Below, piece by piece: positions 45,667-54,988 of a stretch of 64,000 nucleotides of DNA. Source of the DNA: JAUXFS01 sp963772635 (GTDB lineage Bacteria > Pseudomonadota > Alphaproteobacteria > Rhodospirillales > Defluviicoccaceae); assembly GCA_963772635.1 (NCBI GenBank), contig CAVYYK010000016.1, positions 128,244 through 192,243 of the forward strand. The letters are read 5' to 3'. The notes under the pieces are model-generated. The model ran no database searches and was not told the origin of the DNA. It saw nothing but the letters and a program-made list of their open reading frames with translations. Both the position numbers and the translations under genes were made by a program. How positions within the stretch are numbered: the first letter of the stretch is position 1; every line of letters starts with the position of its first letter.

Positions 45667-47010
45667 TCACCGTCCGGCGACCGTCATGCCGTCGACCCTG
45701 AGCGTAGGCGAATCGGTGCCGTAACGGAATTCCAGATCGTTGGCGACGGTAGTGTTCGCGAACATCTGGAGGAGGTTCCCGGCAATGGTGACTTCGCTGA
45801 CCGGATAGGCGAGCTGCCCGTCTTCGATCCAGAATCCACCCGCCCCCCGACTGTAGTCACCGGTCACGCCATTGACACCGAAGCCGATGAGTTCGGTGAC
45901 AAAGAACCCACTCTTTACGTCGGATATGAGCTCCCGGGGGGTGGCTTCTCCCGGCTCCATGTACAAATTTGTGATTGAAGGCGACGGTGGCGTCGAAATT
46001 CCTCGCGCGGCATGGCCCGTGGCGATCATACCGAGTTGACGGGCGGAGCGGAGGTCGAGGAGCCAGCTGCGCAACATCCCCCCATCGACCACCGCCAGGC
46101 GTCTCGTCGGAATGCCCTCGGCGTCGAACGGTCTCGACCGCAAGCCGCGGCGACGTAGCGGATCATCGATCACGTTTACCGAACCGGGAAAGATCGCGGT
46201 GTCGAGCTTGTCCCTCAGGAAAGTCGTCCCGCGGGCGACAGCGGCGCCATTGATCGCGGCGGAGAGGTGGCCAAGGAGGCTGGCCGCGACCCGCGGCTCG
46301 TAAATCACCGGAACTTGTGCGGAGCTGACTTTCTTCGGGTGCAGACGCCCGACCGCCTTTTCACCGGCCGAGCGCCCAATTTCGGCGGCATCACGCAGAT
46401 CTTCCCCGTGAACGGCGGAGGTATAGTCGTAGTCCCGCTCCATCGCCTTGCCGTTACCTGCGAGCACCGAAACGACGAGGCTGTGCCGCGAGCGGGAATA
46501 AGCCCTGGCGAAGCCGTTGGTCGCGGCGATCGCATGATAGCTGACGCCCCAGCCCGTCTCCGCTCCTTCGGAATTGGTGACGCCGGAAACCGCCCTGGCG
46601 GCGTCCTCCGCGCGCGCCGCCCGTTCGAGCAGCATTTCCACCGTCGGTTCGGCCGCGTCGCATCCGTCGACATCGATCGCGTCGGTGGCGAGGTCCGCCG
46701 GTTCGGCCAGTCCACAATACGGGTCTTCCGGAACCACCCGCGCCATCGCCACGGCTCGGCCCACGAGCTCGGCCAAGGCCTCGGCCGAGAGGTCCGACGT
46801 GGAAACCACGGCTTGGCGCTTGCCGATGAACACCCGGAGCCCCAGGTCGGTGCTCTCCGAACGCTCCAGTTGTTCCCGCTTGCCCAACCGGTAGGTCAGC
46901 GACAGCGACTTGCCGTCGACGTAGACGGCGTCGGCGGCATCCGCACCGCTCGCCACGGCCTTGGAGAGAACGTCGGTCAGCAGGTCCAGGGGAGGGGGCG
47001 CGGGTTTCAT
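45667..47010 (-). CDS. pmbA: Metalloprotease TldE (PmbA), non-catalytic partner of TldD
   Basis: A 447-residue PmbA/TldE-type subunit. It lacks the HExxxH zinc motif found in TldD, as expected for the TldE half, and has the shared fold: YRLGKREQLERSESTDLGLR, AQVPVIYEPRVAASLLGHL, GIPTRRLAVVDGGMLRSWL and GFGVNGVTGDYSRGAGGFW. With TldD it forms a heterodimer that degrades unfolded or modified peptides. TldD is encoded at 54989-56422 in this window. ATG 47010 is chosen over the longer frame to 47067. Confidence 0.92.
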   Translation of the reverse strand: MKPAPPPLDLLTDVLSKAVASGADAADAVYVDGKSLSLTYRLGKREQLERSESTDLGLRVFIGKRQAVVSTSDLSAEALAELVGRAVAMARVVPEDPYCGLAEPADLATDAIDVDGCDAAEPTVEMLLERAARAEDAARAVSGVTNSEGAETGWGVSYHAIAATNGFARAYSRSRHSLVVSVLAGNGKAMERDYDYTSAVHGEDLRDAAEIGRSAGEKAVGRLHPKKVSSAQVPVIYEPRVAASLLGHLSAAINGAAVARGTTFLRDKLDTAIFPGSVNVIDDPLRRRGLRSRPFDAEGIPTRRLAVVDGGMLRSWLLDLRSARQLGMIATGHAARGISTPPSPSITNLYMEPGEATPRELISDVKSGFFVTELIGFGVNGVTGDYSRGAGGFWIEDGQLAYPVSEVTIAGNLLQMFANTTVANDLEFRYGTDSPTLRVDGMTVAGR

Positions 47011-47108
47011 CGGCCTCGTTTGTGTCGGCTTCGTCCGTCGGCGAACGGCATTCGGCGTCCGCCACATCGATTTCGCCGAAACCTATAACCTAACTGGGGA
47101 GGGCACAC

Positions 47109-47171
47109 ATGAAAAAATGCGTTTCCGCCGGGCAAACCGACGATTGGCGGCAGATCGAGGAGGTGGATTAA
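47109..47171 (+). CDS. Possible 20-codon small ORF upstream of korA
   Basis: ATG 47109 follows GGGGAGGG at a good distance and runs to TAA 47171, coding MKKCVSAGQTDDWRQIEEVD. It lies alone in the 263-base gap between pmbA and korA, on the korA strand. Only the ribosome-binding site supports it. No function can be given. Confidence 0.25.
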   Translation: MKKCVSAGQTDDWRQIEEVD

Positions 47172-47273
47172 GATCACGCAGTGCCATATATGGTCATAGA
47201 CTGATCGCAATCGTGGGCTACGGGCCGAAAGGTTCTCGGCGCCCCACCGAACAGGAGCGTCGTTCCAGCAAAA

Positions 47274-49151
47274 ATGTCGTCCACCATCGCACGGCTCGAA
47301 ACTCGAAAATTGGCAAAGCCCCGGGTGGAGCTCGAATCCGTCGTCGTCCGGTTCGCCGGCGATTCGGGAGACGGTATCCAGCTCACCGGCGGTCAGTTTT
47401 CCGTCACCATCGCTCTCGCCGGCAACGACCTGGCCACCTTCCCCGATTTTCCGGCGGAGATTCGCGCGCCCGTCGGCACGACCTACGGTGTCTCGGCGTT
47501 CCAGATCCATTTCGGCGCGCGGGTCATCAAGACCTCGGGCGACTCGCCCGACGTGCTTGTCGCGATGAACCCGGCGGCGCTGAAGGTGGAACTCGGCAGT
47601 CTCAAGAAGGGCGGGATCGTCATTGTCGACGCCGGCGCGTTCAACGAACGCAATATCCGCAAGGCCGGATACCAGAGCAACCCGCTGGAGGACGGCACCC
47701 TCGATCCCTATCGTCGCATCGACATCGACATCTCGCAGATGACGATGGAATCGGTCAAAGGCCTCGGGCTGTCGCAGAAGGAGGCCCTGCGCTGCAAGAA
47801 CATGTGGACGCTGGGCCTGGCCTACTGGATGTACGGGCGGGACCGCCGAAAGACCGTCGAATGGCTCGAGCGGAAGTTCGCCAAGCGGCCCGAATTGGCT
47901 ACCGCCAACATCGCCGCGCTCAATGCCGGCCACGCCTTCGGCGAGACGGCGGAGATGGCCGACGACGTCACCGGTTACATCGTCGAGCCGGCGGAGATTG
48001 CGCCCGGCCTCTACCGGACGGTGACCGGAGGCGAGGCCCTGGCGTGGGGGCTCGTCGTCGGCGCCCATCTCGCCGAGTTGAAGCTGGTTTTGGGCTCCTA
48101 CCCGATCACCCCGGCGTCGCCGTTGCTGCATACCCTCGCCAGTCTGCGAAGCTATGGCGTCGTCACTCTCCAGGCCGAGGACGAGATCGCGGCCGTCTGT
48201 TCCGCGATTGGCGCATCCTACGCGGGCGCCATCGGCGTAACTTCCAGTTCGGGGCCGGGAGTGGCGCTGAAGACCGAAGCCATCGGCCTCGCGGTCGCCG
48301 TGGAGCTTCCCCTCATCGTCGTCAACACCCAGCGCGCGGGGCCGTCCACCGGCATGCCGACCAAGACGGAGCAGTCCGATTTGTATCAGGCGGTGTTCGG
48401 TCGAAACGCCGACAGCCCGGTGGTGGTGATCGCCGCACGGGCCCCGTCCGACTGCTTCGATACCGCCGTGGAAGCGGTTCGGATCGCCACCAAGTACATG
48501 ACTCCGGTGATCCTGCTCAGTGATGGGTATATCGCCAACGCCGCGCAGCCGTGGATCATACCGGACGTCGAGGCGCTCGGAAGTTTCCCGGTGCGGTTTC
48601 GGACCGATCCCGCGGGCTTTCAGCCCTATCTGCGTGATCCGGAAACGTTGGCGCGGCCCTGGGCGATCCCGGGAACTCCGGGACTGGAGCACCGGATCGG
48701 GGGGCTGGAGAAGGATTACGACAGCGGGCACATCTCGTACGACCCGGACAATCACCGGCGGATGACCGAAGTCCGCGCCGCCAAGATCGCCCGCGTCGCC
48801 AACGATATTCCGGCGCAGACGATCGAAGAGGGGCACGAGCGGGGAGAATTGGCGGTGGTTGGCTGGGGATCGACCTACGGTCCGATCAGCCGTGCCGTGA
48901 GCAACATGCGCAACGAGGGCTACGACGTCGCCCACGTTCATATCCGGCACATTTGGCCGTTGCCGTCGAACCTCGGCGAACTGCTGTCCGGCTTCGGCCG
49001 GGTGTTGGTGCCGGAAATGAACAGCGGCCAATTGGTGACTCTCTTGCGCAGCGAATACCTGCTGCCTGCCGAGAGGCTCAACAAGGTATCGGGGCAGCCT
49101 TTCAAGATAGAGGAGATCGAAGCCGCCATCAGGGCTTGCTTCGAGGGTTGA
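47274..49151 (+). CDS. korA: 2-oxoglutarate:ferredoxin oxidoreductase, alpha subunit (gamma-alpha fusion)
   Basis: A 625-residue subunit of a 2-oxoacid:ferredoxin oxidoreductase, which turns 2-oxoglutarate and CoA into succinyl-CoA with ferredoxin as acceptor. The N-terminal gamma-like domain (residues about 25-205) begins VVRFAGDSGDGIQLTGGQFS. The alpha domain has LGSYPITPASPLLHTLA and TSSSGPGVALKTEAIGLAVA, and the C-terminal domain VVGWGSTYGPISRAV. The gamma-alpha fused form is typical of the two-subunit KorAB type. korB follows after one base. A CAGGAG lies before ATG 47274. Confidence 0.93.
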   Translation: MSSTIARLETRKLAKPRVELESVVVRFAGDSGDGIQLTGGQFSVTIALAGNDLATFPDFPAEIRAPVGTTYGVSAFQIHFGARVIKTSGDSPDVLVAMNPAALKVELGSLKKGGIVIVDAGAFNERNIRKAGYQSNPLEDGTLDPYRRIDIDISQMTMESVKGLGLSQKEALRCKNMWTLGLAYWMYGRDRRKTVEWLERKFAKRPELATANIAALNAGHAFGETAEMADDVTGYIVEPAEIAPGLYRTVTGGEALAWGLVVGAHLAELKLVLGSYPITPASPLLHTLASLRSYGVVTLQAEDEIAAVCSAIGASYAGAIGVTSSSGPGVALKTEAIGLAVAVELPLIVVNTQRAGPSTGMPTKTEQSDLYQAVFGRNADSPVVVIAARAPSDCFDTAVEAVRIATKYMTPVILLSDGYIANAAQPWIIPDVEALGSFPVRFRTDPAGFQPYLRDPETLARPWAIPGTPGLEHRIGGLEKDYDSGHISYDPDNHRRMTEVRAAKIARVANDIPAQTIEEGHERGELAVVGWGSTYGPISRAVSNMRNEGYDVAHVHIRHIWPLPSNLGELLSGFGRVLVPEMNSGQLVTLLRSEYLLPAERLNKVSGQPFKIEEIEAAIRACFEG

Positions 49152-49152
49152 T

Positions 49153-50178
49153 ATGAACGTCATTTCCCCTGGAACTCAACTGAAACCCGCCGATTTCGCA
49201 ACCGACCAGGAAGTGCGCTGGTGCCCGGGATGCGGCGATTATGCGATCCTGAAAGCCGTTCAGAAGACGCTCGCCGACATCGGCGCGAGGCCGGAGAACA
49301 CGGTGTTCGTGTCGGGTATCGGCTGCTCGTCGCGATTTCCCTACTACATGGCGACTTACGGCTTTCATACCATTCACGGAAGGGCGCCGGCGGTGGCCAC
49401 GGGCATCAAGCTCGCCAACCCGGATCTCGACGTCTGGATCGTGACCGGCGACGGTGACGGTCTCTCGATCGGCGGCAACCATCTCCTGCACACGCTGCGG
49501 CGCAACCTCGACGTTCAGATTCTGCTGTTCAACAACGAGATCTACGGACTGACAAAGGGCCAGTATTCTCCGACGTCCCGCGTCGGAACGCGCTCGCCGT
49601 CGACGCCGATGGGATCGGTCGAGCGGCCGGTGTCGGCGTCAGCCTTCGCGCTGGGCGCCGGTGCCCGGTTCGTCGCCCGTGCGGTCGATACGCAGAAGCA
49701 CTTGTTGGACGTGCTGAAACAGGCGGCGGCACACCGTGGCGCCTCGTTCGTCGAGATCTTTCAGAACTGCATCGTCTACAACGACGACGTGTTCGCCGAT
49801 TTCACCGCGAAAGCGGTTTCCGCGGACGCGCAGATCCACGTCGAGCATGGAAAGCCGTTGACCTTCGGCAAGGACGGCAGGCTTGGCCTCAGGCTCAACC
49901 CCGGCACCATCGCACTGGAAGCGGTGGTCGTCGGCGAGAACGGAATCGTCGAAGAGGACCTCCTTGTTCACGACATGACCAACAAGACGCTGGCGAGCAT
50001 GCTGGCGGCGATGGAGCCGCCACACATGCCGGTCGCCCTCGGGATCCTCTACTGCGATCCCGCCGAGAGTTTCGAAGAGATGCGGAAGGTGCGCTCGCAG
50101 GACGACCTCGTGCGCCCGACGGCCGGCGACCTCAATGACCTCATGCGCCGCGGAGACACCTGGAGAGTTGGCCCTTAG
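49153..50178 (+). CDS. korB: 2-oxoglutarate:ferredoxin oxidoreductase, beta subunit
   Basis: A 341-residue thiamine-diphosphate subunit. The [4Fe-4S] cluster Cys are in VRWCPGCGDYAIL and GIGCSSRFPYYM, and a further Cys lies in FQNCIVYNDD. TPP/Mg binding is shown by VTGDGDGLSIGGNHLLH, and LFNNEIYGLTKGQYSPTS completes the site. With korA directly upstream this is a complete KorAB enzyme. Such an enzyme can work in an oxidative citric acid cycle or, reversed, in carboxylation; the direction cannot be seen here. Confidence 0.95.
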   Translation: MNVISPGTQLKPADFATDQEVRWCPGCGDYAILKAVQKTLADIGARPENTVFVSGIGCSSRFPYYMATYGFHTIHGRAPAVATGIKLANPDLDVWIVTGDGDGLSIGGNHLLHTLRRNLDVQILLFNNEIYGLTKGQYSPTSRVGTRSPSTPMGSVERPVSASAFALGAGARFVARAVDTQKHLLDVLKQAAAHRGASFVEIFQNCIVYNDDVFADFTAKAVSADAQIHVEHGKPLTFGKDGRLGLRLNPGTIALEAVVVGENGIVEEDLLVHDMTNKTLASMLAAMEPPHMPVALGILYCDPAESFEEMRKVRSQDDLVRPTAGDLNDLMRRGDTWRVGP

Positions 50179-50274
50179 CAAAAGTTCGACCGGTCGTTTC
50201 GACCATAGTTTTGAGGGGGTAATTAGAGCGGCGTTGTATTTCGGGCCCTCAAGGCTACTCCCGCGTGTCCGCCG

Positions 50275-51600
50275 ATGGCAGTAAGTGTCGCTATCGTCGG
50301 TTCGGGTCCTGCGGGCTTCTACACTGCCGAAGCCCTTCTTCAAGAAGACGACGACTTCCGCATCGATATCATCGAACGGCTGCCGACGCCGTTCGGCCTG
50401 ATCCGTGCCGGGGTCGCGCCCGATCACCAGACCACCAAGAAAGTGGCAAAGAAGTTCGAAAGCACGGCGCTGCGCGAGATCGTCCATTATTACGGCAACG
50501 TCGAGATCGGCCGCGATCTTCACCTCAATGAATTGCGCGACATGTACGATGCGGTGATTCTGGCCGTGGGCTCGCCGAGAGATCGCCCGCTCGGCATTCC
50601 CGGCGAGGACAAGCGGGGAGTCTATGGGTCGGGCGCCTTCGTCGGCTGGTACAACGGTCATCCCGATTTCAGGGACCTCGATCCCGATCTCGGTACGCAT
50701 GCCGCGGTGATCATCGGCGCCGGTAATGTCGCGCTGGACGTCGCCAGGGTACTGGTCAAGTCCGAGAACGAGATGGCGGTCTCCGATCTCGCCGACTACG
50801 CGGCGGACGCCATTCGGCCGTCGGCGATCGCCGACGTCTATCTGCTGGGCCGGCGGGGTCCGGTCGACGCCAAGTTCACCAACGTAGAACTGCGCGAGAT
50901 GGGACGGTTGGAGGGTGCCGTGCCGCAGGTCGATCCCGCCCAGTTCCCCGATCGCGTCGCCGATCTCGACGACCGTGATCGCCGTCTGGCGCAAAAGAAT
51001 TTGAAGACTTTCGGTGAGTTCGCGGCCCGCCGGCCCGATGAGAAACCGAAGCGGGTGCATTTCGAATTCTACGCCGCGCCGGTCGAGATCCTGGGCGACG
51101 ACAAGGTCGAGGGCGTGAGGTTCGAAAGAACTCGGGTCGAGAACGGCCGCGCGGTGGGAACCGGCGCGTTCGAAAACATCGACTGCGGCCTGGTCATCGC
51201 CGCGATCGGATACCGCGCCAGCCGCATCGAAGACGTTCCGTTCGATCCGGAGCGGGGCCTTATTCCCAATGACGACGGGCGCATCGAGCCGGGGCTCTAT
51301 GCGGTCGGCTGGGCCAAGCGCGGCCCGACCGGGGTGATCGCCACCAACCGGCCCGACGGGGTCACCTGTGCGGAGCAGATTCGCGCCGATTTTCCGAGTG
51401 GCGTCAAGCCCGGGAGGACGGCCATGGAGCGGTTGTTGGCCAAGCGCAACGTCCGGGCGGTCAGCTACGACGAGTGGCAGCGGATCGACGCCGCCGAGGT
51501 CGCCTCCGCCTCCGGACCCGCGCCCCGCCGGAAGTTCACCACCCTCCGCGAGATGCTGGCGGTCCTCGACGGCGCGGACCGAGACCGATCCACCGGTTAG
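50275..51600 (+). CDS. Ferredoxin-NADP+ reductase, adrenodoxin-reductase type
   Basis: A 441-residue FAD enzyme. The FAD-binding motif is VAIVGSGPAGFYTAEALL, followed by LPTPFGLIRAGVAPDHQTTK. The NADP-binding motif is VIIGAGNVALDVARVLVK, and the late FAD-contact segment is GWAKRGPTGVIATN. This fold (FprA, adrenodoxin reductase) passes electrons between ferredoxin and NADP(H). Its place 97 bases after korB suggests that it recycles the ferredoxin reduced by KorAB to make NADPH. No ferredoxin gene is seen nearby. The role is inferred from position. Confidence 0.9.
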   Translation: MAVSVAIVGSGPAGFYTAEALLQEDDDFRIDIIERLPTPFGLIRAGVAPDHQTTKKVAKKFESTALREIVHYYGNVEIGRDLHLNELRDMYDAVILAVGSPRDRPLGIPGEDKRGVYGSGAFVGWYNGHPDFRDLDPDLGTHAAVIIGAGNVALDVARVLVKSENEMAVSDLADYAADAIRPSAIADVYLLGRRGPVDAKFTNVELREMGRLEGAVPQVDPAQFPDRVADLDDRDRRLAQKNLKTFGEFAARRPDEKPKRVHFEFYAAPVEILGDDKVEGVRFERTRVENGRAVGTGAFENIDCGLVIAAIGYRASRIEDVPFDPERGLIPNDDGRIEPGLYAVGWAKRGPTGVIATNRPDGVTCAEQIRADFPSGVKPGRTAMERLLAKRNVRAVSYDEWQRIDAAEVASASGPAPRRKFTTLREMLAVLDGADRDRSTG

Positions 51601-51702
51601 TCCGGACCGCCGATCGTGGTGGTGCGGAGATGATGAAAGAGCGAAACGGTGCACTATATAACCCCATGGGGTCGAGCGGATGAGCCGAAGGAAGAGGTTA
51701 GC

Positions 51703-52129
51703 ATGAGCGAGAAAGCCTACGCTGGAGATGTCACGCCGACACAAGCCTGGGAGATCCTGGAGAAGGATCCGAAGGCCGCTGCTTGTTGACGTGCGGACCC
51801 AGGCGGAATGGGGCTACGTTGGAATTCCCGACTTGAGTCGAATCGGCAAACGGCCGCTGTTTGCATCCTGGGCGTTGTTTCCGAACATGGAGATCAACGA
51901 CCGGTTCGCCGACGAGGTCGTCTCCGCAGGGATCGAGCCCGATGCGCCCGTCCTTTTCCTCTGCAGGTCCGGGGTGCGGTCGCGCTCGGCGGCGATCGCC
52001 GTGACCGCCCGCGGCTACACGTCATGCTATAACGTGGCGAGCGGTTTCGAGGGTGATCCGGATGCTCGAAAGCACAGGGGTACGATCAATGGTTGGAAGG
52101 TCGAGGGATTGCCCTGGATTCAAGGGTAG
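51703..52129 (+). CDS. Rhodanese-like domain protein (one-base frameshift)
   Basis: A single rhodanese domain of about 141 residues. The first frame, MSEKAYAGDVTPTQAWEILE, breaks at about 51776 where a surplus G stands in GGCCGCTGC. The continuing frame has LLVDVRTQAEWGYVGIPDL, the active-site Cys in VLFLCRSGVRSRSAA and GYTSCYNVASGFEGD. The six-residue loop CRSGVRS is typical of sulfurtransferases. The 3n+1 length fits one extra base. It converges on metZ, with which it may share a role in sulfur metabolism. Confidence 0.85.
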
Positions 52130-52141
52130 AGCACCCGGACC

Positions 52142-53345
52142 TCAAATCGCCGCTGCCACGGCCTCGTCGAGATCCGATTTGAGATCGTCGACGTCTTCGA
52201 GACCCACCGATAGTCTGATCAGGCCGTCGCCGATCCCGAGGTGCGCGCGTTCTTCGCCGCCGAGCCGTTGGTGGGTCGTTGTCGCCGGATGGGTCGCCAG
52301 GCTCTTGGCATCTCCCAGGTTGTTGGAGATGTCGATGATCTGGAGGGCATTGAGAAATCGAAAAGCGCCATCACGCCCGTTCGGGAGTTCCAGAGATACG
52401 ATGCTCCCGCCGGCACCCATCTGACGCATGGCCAATTCGTGCTGCGGATGGCTCTGGAAGGCCGGGGTAGAGGACGCGGCGGAGGTCGTTCCGTGATTCC
52501 AGGTGTCCAGCGAGCGCGAGAGCGTTGTCGCAATGTCGACCGAGACGCAGTTCCAGGGTTTCGAGGCCTTTCAACAGCAGCCAGGCGTTGAACGGGCTCA
52601 GCGCCGGGCCGGTGTGCCGCAGGAACGGAACCAGCTTCGTTTCCATGTAGTCCGCGTCGTTGGTCAGGATCGCCCCGCCGAGGCTGCGCCCCTGACCGTC
52701 GATATGCTTGGTGGCGGAATAGACGACGATGTCCGCACCGAACGCCAGCGGCTTTTGCAACACCGGCGTCGCGAAAACGTTGTCGACGATGACCCGGGCA
52801 TCGGCGGCGTGGGCGAGGGCGCAGACCTTTTCGAGATCCACGATCTCCAGCGTCGGGTTCGAGGGGGTCTCGAGAAAGACGCAAGTCGCCGGTTCCTTCA
52901 GCGCGGCTTCCCACTGGGCGAGGTCGGTCCCGTCGACGAAGACGGTCTCGATCCCATAGGACGGCAGGATCTCGGCAATGATGTATTGGCAAGAGCCGAA
53001 CAAGGCCCGGGCGGAGACGACACGGTCGCCGGCGCGCAACTGGCTGGCAATGGCGGCGAACACCGCGGCCATACCGCTCGATGTGCCTCGGCAAAACTCC
53101 GCTTCTTCGAGAAGCGCCAGCCGATCCTCGAACATCTGCACCGTCGGGTTGGCATAGCGGGAATAGACGAAGCGGGCCTTTTCCCCCTTGAACGCCTGTT
53201 CGGCTTCTTCCGCGGATTCGTAGACGTACCCCGACGTCATGAACAGGGCTTCGCTGGTCTCGTCGAACCGCGAGCGCGCGGTTCCGCCCCTGACCAGCCG
53301 TGTCGCCAGACGCCAATTGTGGTTTCCACGAGAGTCGTTGGTCAC
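52142..53345 (-). CDS. metZ: O-succinylhomoserine sulfhydrylase MetZ (one-base frameshift)
   Basis: PLP enzyme of methionine synthesis that makes homocysteine from O-succinylhomoserine and sulfide. Visible are WRLATRLVRGGTARS, ETSEALFMTSGYVYESAEEA, VYSRYANPTVQMFEDRLA and the PLP Lys in DIVVYSATKHIDGQG. Near 52475 the frame breaks after LRRVLYPG; the next frame gives MGAGGSIVSLELPNG, SLATHPATTTHQRLG and IRLSVGLEDVDDL, the normal end. One surplus C in GGCCTTCC fits the 3n+1 length. GTG 53345 is chosen because AGGAGGTGGGG lies eight bases upstream; an ATG-like upstream start is less likely. Confidence 0.9.
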
Positions 53346-53360
53346 GATCGGGACCCCACC

Positions 53361-53381
53361 TCCTGCAATTCCGCGGCAGGA
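53361..53381 (-). promoter_or_regulatory. Hairpin over the metZ ribosome-binding site
   Basis: On the minus strand TCCTGC (53376-53381) and GCAGGA (53361-53366) form a perfect 6-bp stem with a 9-base loop. The second arm takes up part of the AGGAGG Shine-Dalgarno of metZ. The helix could therefore limit translation. I could not fit the known SAM-II consensus, so the controlling signal is unknown. Confidence 0.4.
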
Positions 53382-53629
53382 GATCGCATCCACCTACCAC
53401 CTGAAAACACCGCCAAACCCGCCAATCGAAGCAACCAGCGTGTGCGCGCCCGGATAAAGGCGCCGCCAACAGGCGTCAAGTACATTCGGGACATCGTCGC
53501 CCAAAGTGCAATAACGGTGCCACCATGTTATGGTTTGCAAATCAAGTCCGCCGGCGGGTGAGAGCGAGGGGGAAAGCGATCATCCCGCTATGGAGAAAAC
53601 AGGCGGTACAGAATTCCGGGGCGGATTTC

Positions 53630-54910
53630 ATGAAGGATGATTTCACCAAGAGATTGGACGGGGAGGTGAAGCTCAGGGCCTACGCGGTGTTCCTGTTCCT
53701 GCAATATGCCGGGCGGCGGTTTTTGCGGGATCGATGCCTGGAGGCTGCGGCTTCGCTGGCATTCGCCACGTTGCTTGCGCTGGTTCCGGTTACGTTCATT
53801 GGTCTGTCCGTCCTTTCGGCGTTTCCCGTCTTCGACCATTTTCTTGCCGGACTGCGGGAGTTCGTGGTTGAGAATTTCGCCCCCGATGCCCGCGTGGTGG
53901 TAACCGAGTATCTCGACTGGTTTATGCGCGAGACCGGTCGGACCACGACCTTGGGCATCATCGGCCTTGGCGTGACCACGTTGATCCTGCTTCTCACCAT
54001 TGAAGCGGCTTTCAATGCGATCTGGCGGGTGACCGAACGGCGTTCCCTGGTGTGGCGGATGGTCGCGTTCTGGGCGGTGCTGACCATGGGGCCGATGGTG
54101 CTCGGCGTCAGTCTGTCCGCCTCCGCTCCCATGGTCACCGGCCATCAGCTTTCCGGGCTCGGCCGTCTGGTGCCACCGGTTCTGGAGTTCGCCGCGCTCA
54201 CGCTGATCTATACGATCATTCCCAATCGACCGGTGAAAATGCGCCATGCCCTTGCCGGCGCGGGCGTGGCGACCCTGCTGCTCGAAGTCCTTCGGATCAT
54301 GGTCGGAGCGTTCGTCTTCCCGCTTCCCGCAATATTTACCGTTTACGGTGCGCTGGCCGCGTTTCCCGCGCTCCTCGCCCTGCTGTTCACCGGGTGGTGT
54401 GCGGCGTTGGTCGGAGCGGTCGTCGCCGCTTCGCTCGCCGAGTGGGGCGCGCGCAGCGAAGTCCTCGGCCGACCCCACCTGTCGCCCGGCAACCGAATGG
54501 TGTGCGCTCTGGCGTTGCTCGCCGAACTCCAAACGGCCAGCCGCCTCGGCGGCGTCCGACGCCGGCGGGATCTCCTTCGCAATCTCCATCTCGGAGCCTT
54601 TGTCGTCGAGGCCGTTCTCGATGAACTGGTCAAGGCCAAGTACGTCGCCAGGGTCGGGCGCGACCAGTGGGTTCTGACCCGGGACCTCGAACACGCCACC
54701 GTCTACGATCTCTATTCCGACCTGAAACTCGGCGTCGGTACCGACCCGTTCCGCTGGTTGAAAGCCGCTCCATGGCAGCCCCGGGCGCGGGAGATGATCG
54801 CGGCGTTCGATGATTTCGGTCTGGAGTGCATGGGGAAGAGCCTCAAGGACCTGTTCGCGTCCGGGGAACCGACGCCGCAGCGGCCGATCGAGACCGACGA
54901 AACGAGCTGA
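53630..54910 (+). CDS. YihY/BrkB-family inner-membrane protein
   Basis: A 426-residue protein. The N-terminal half has six hydrophobic segments (starting AAASLAFATLLALVPVTFIG) and the family motifs CLEAAASLAF and LIYTIIPNRPVK. The C-terminal part (about 300-420) is a soluble winged-helix-like domain (LRNLHLGAFVVEAVLDELVK). These proteins were once called ribonuclease BN in error; their real function is not established. ATG 53630 is chosen over the longer frame from 53525, because the added N-terminus is very basic and overlaps the metZ promoter region. Confidence 0.87.
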   Translation: MKDDFTKRLDGEVKLRAYAVFLFLQYAGRRFLRDRCLEAAASLAFATLLALVPVTFIGLSVLSAFPVFDHFLAGLREFVVENFAPDARVVVTEYLDWFMRETGRTTTLGIIGLGVTTLILLLTIEAAFNAIWRVTERRSLVWRMVAFWAVLTMGPMVLGVSLSASAPMVTGHQLSGLGRLVPPVLEFAALTLIYTIIPNRPVKMRHALAGAGVATLLLEVLRIMVGAFVFPLPAIFTVYGALAAFPALLALLFTGWCAALVGAVVAASLAEWGARSEVLGRPHLSPGNRMVCALALLAELQTASRLGGVRRRRDLLRNLHLGAFVVEAVLDELVKAKYVARVGRDQWVLTRDLEHATVYDLYSDLKLGVGTDPFRWLKAAPWQPRAREMIAAFDDFGLECMGKSLKDLFASGEPTPQRPIETDETS

Positions 54911-54988
54911 CGGCTCGACGCTGGGTGACGGCGCTCCCATATGCTAAGACGCGGTTGCGTTGTGCCCAATTTGATCACGGAGGAATCA

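Noticed and set aside
53345..53530. SAM-II riboswitch before metZ
   Set aside because: I looked for the conserved pseudoknot segments and did not find them; only a small hairpin over the Shine-Dalgarno is evident.
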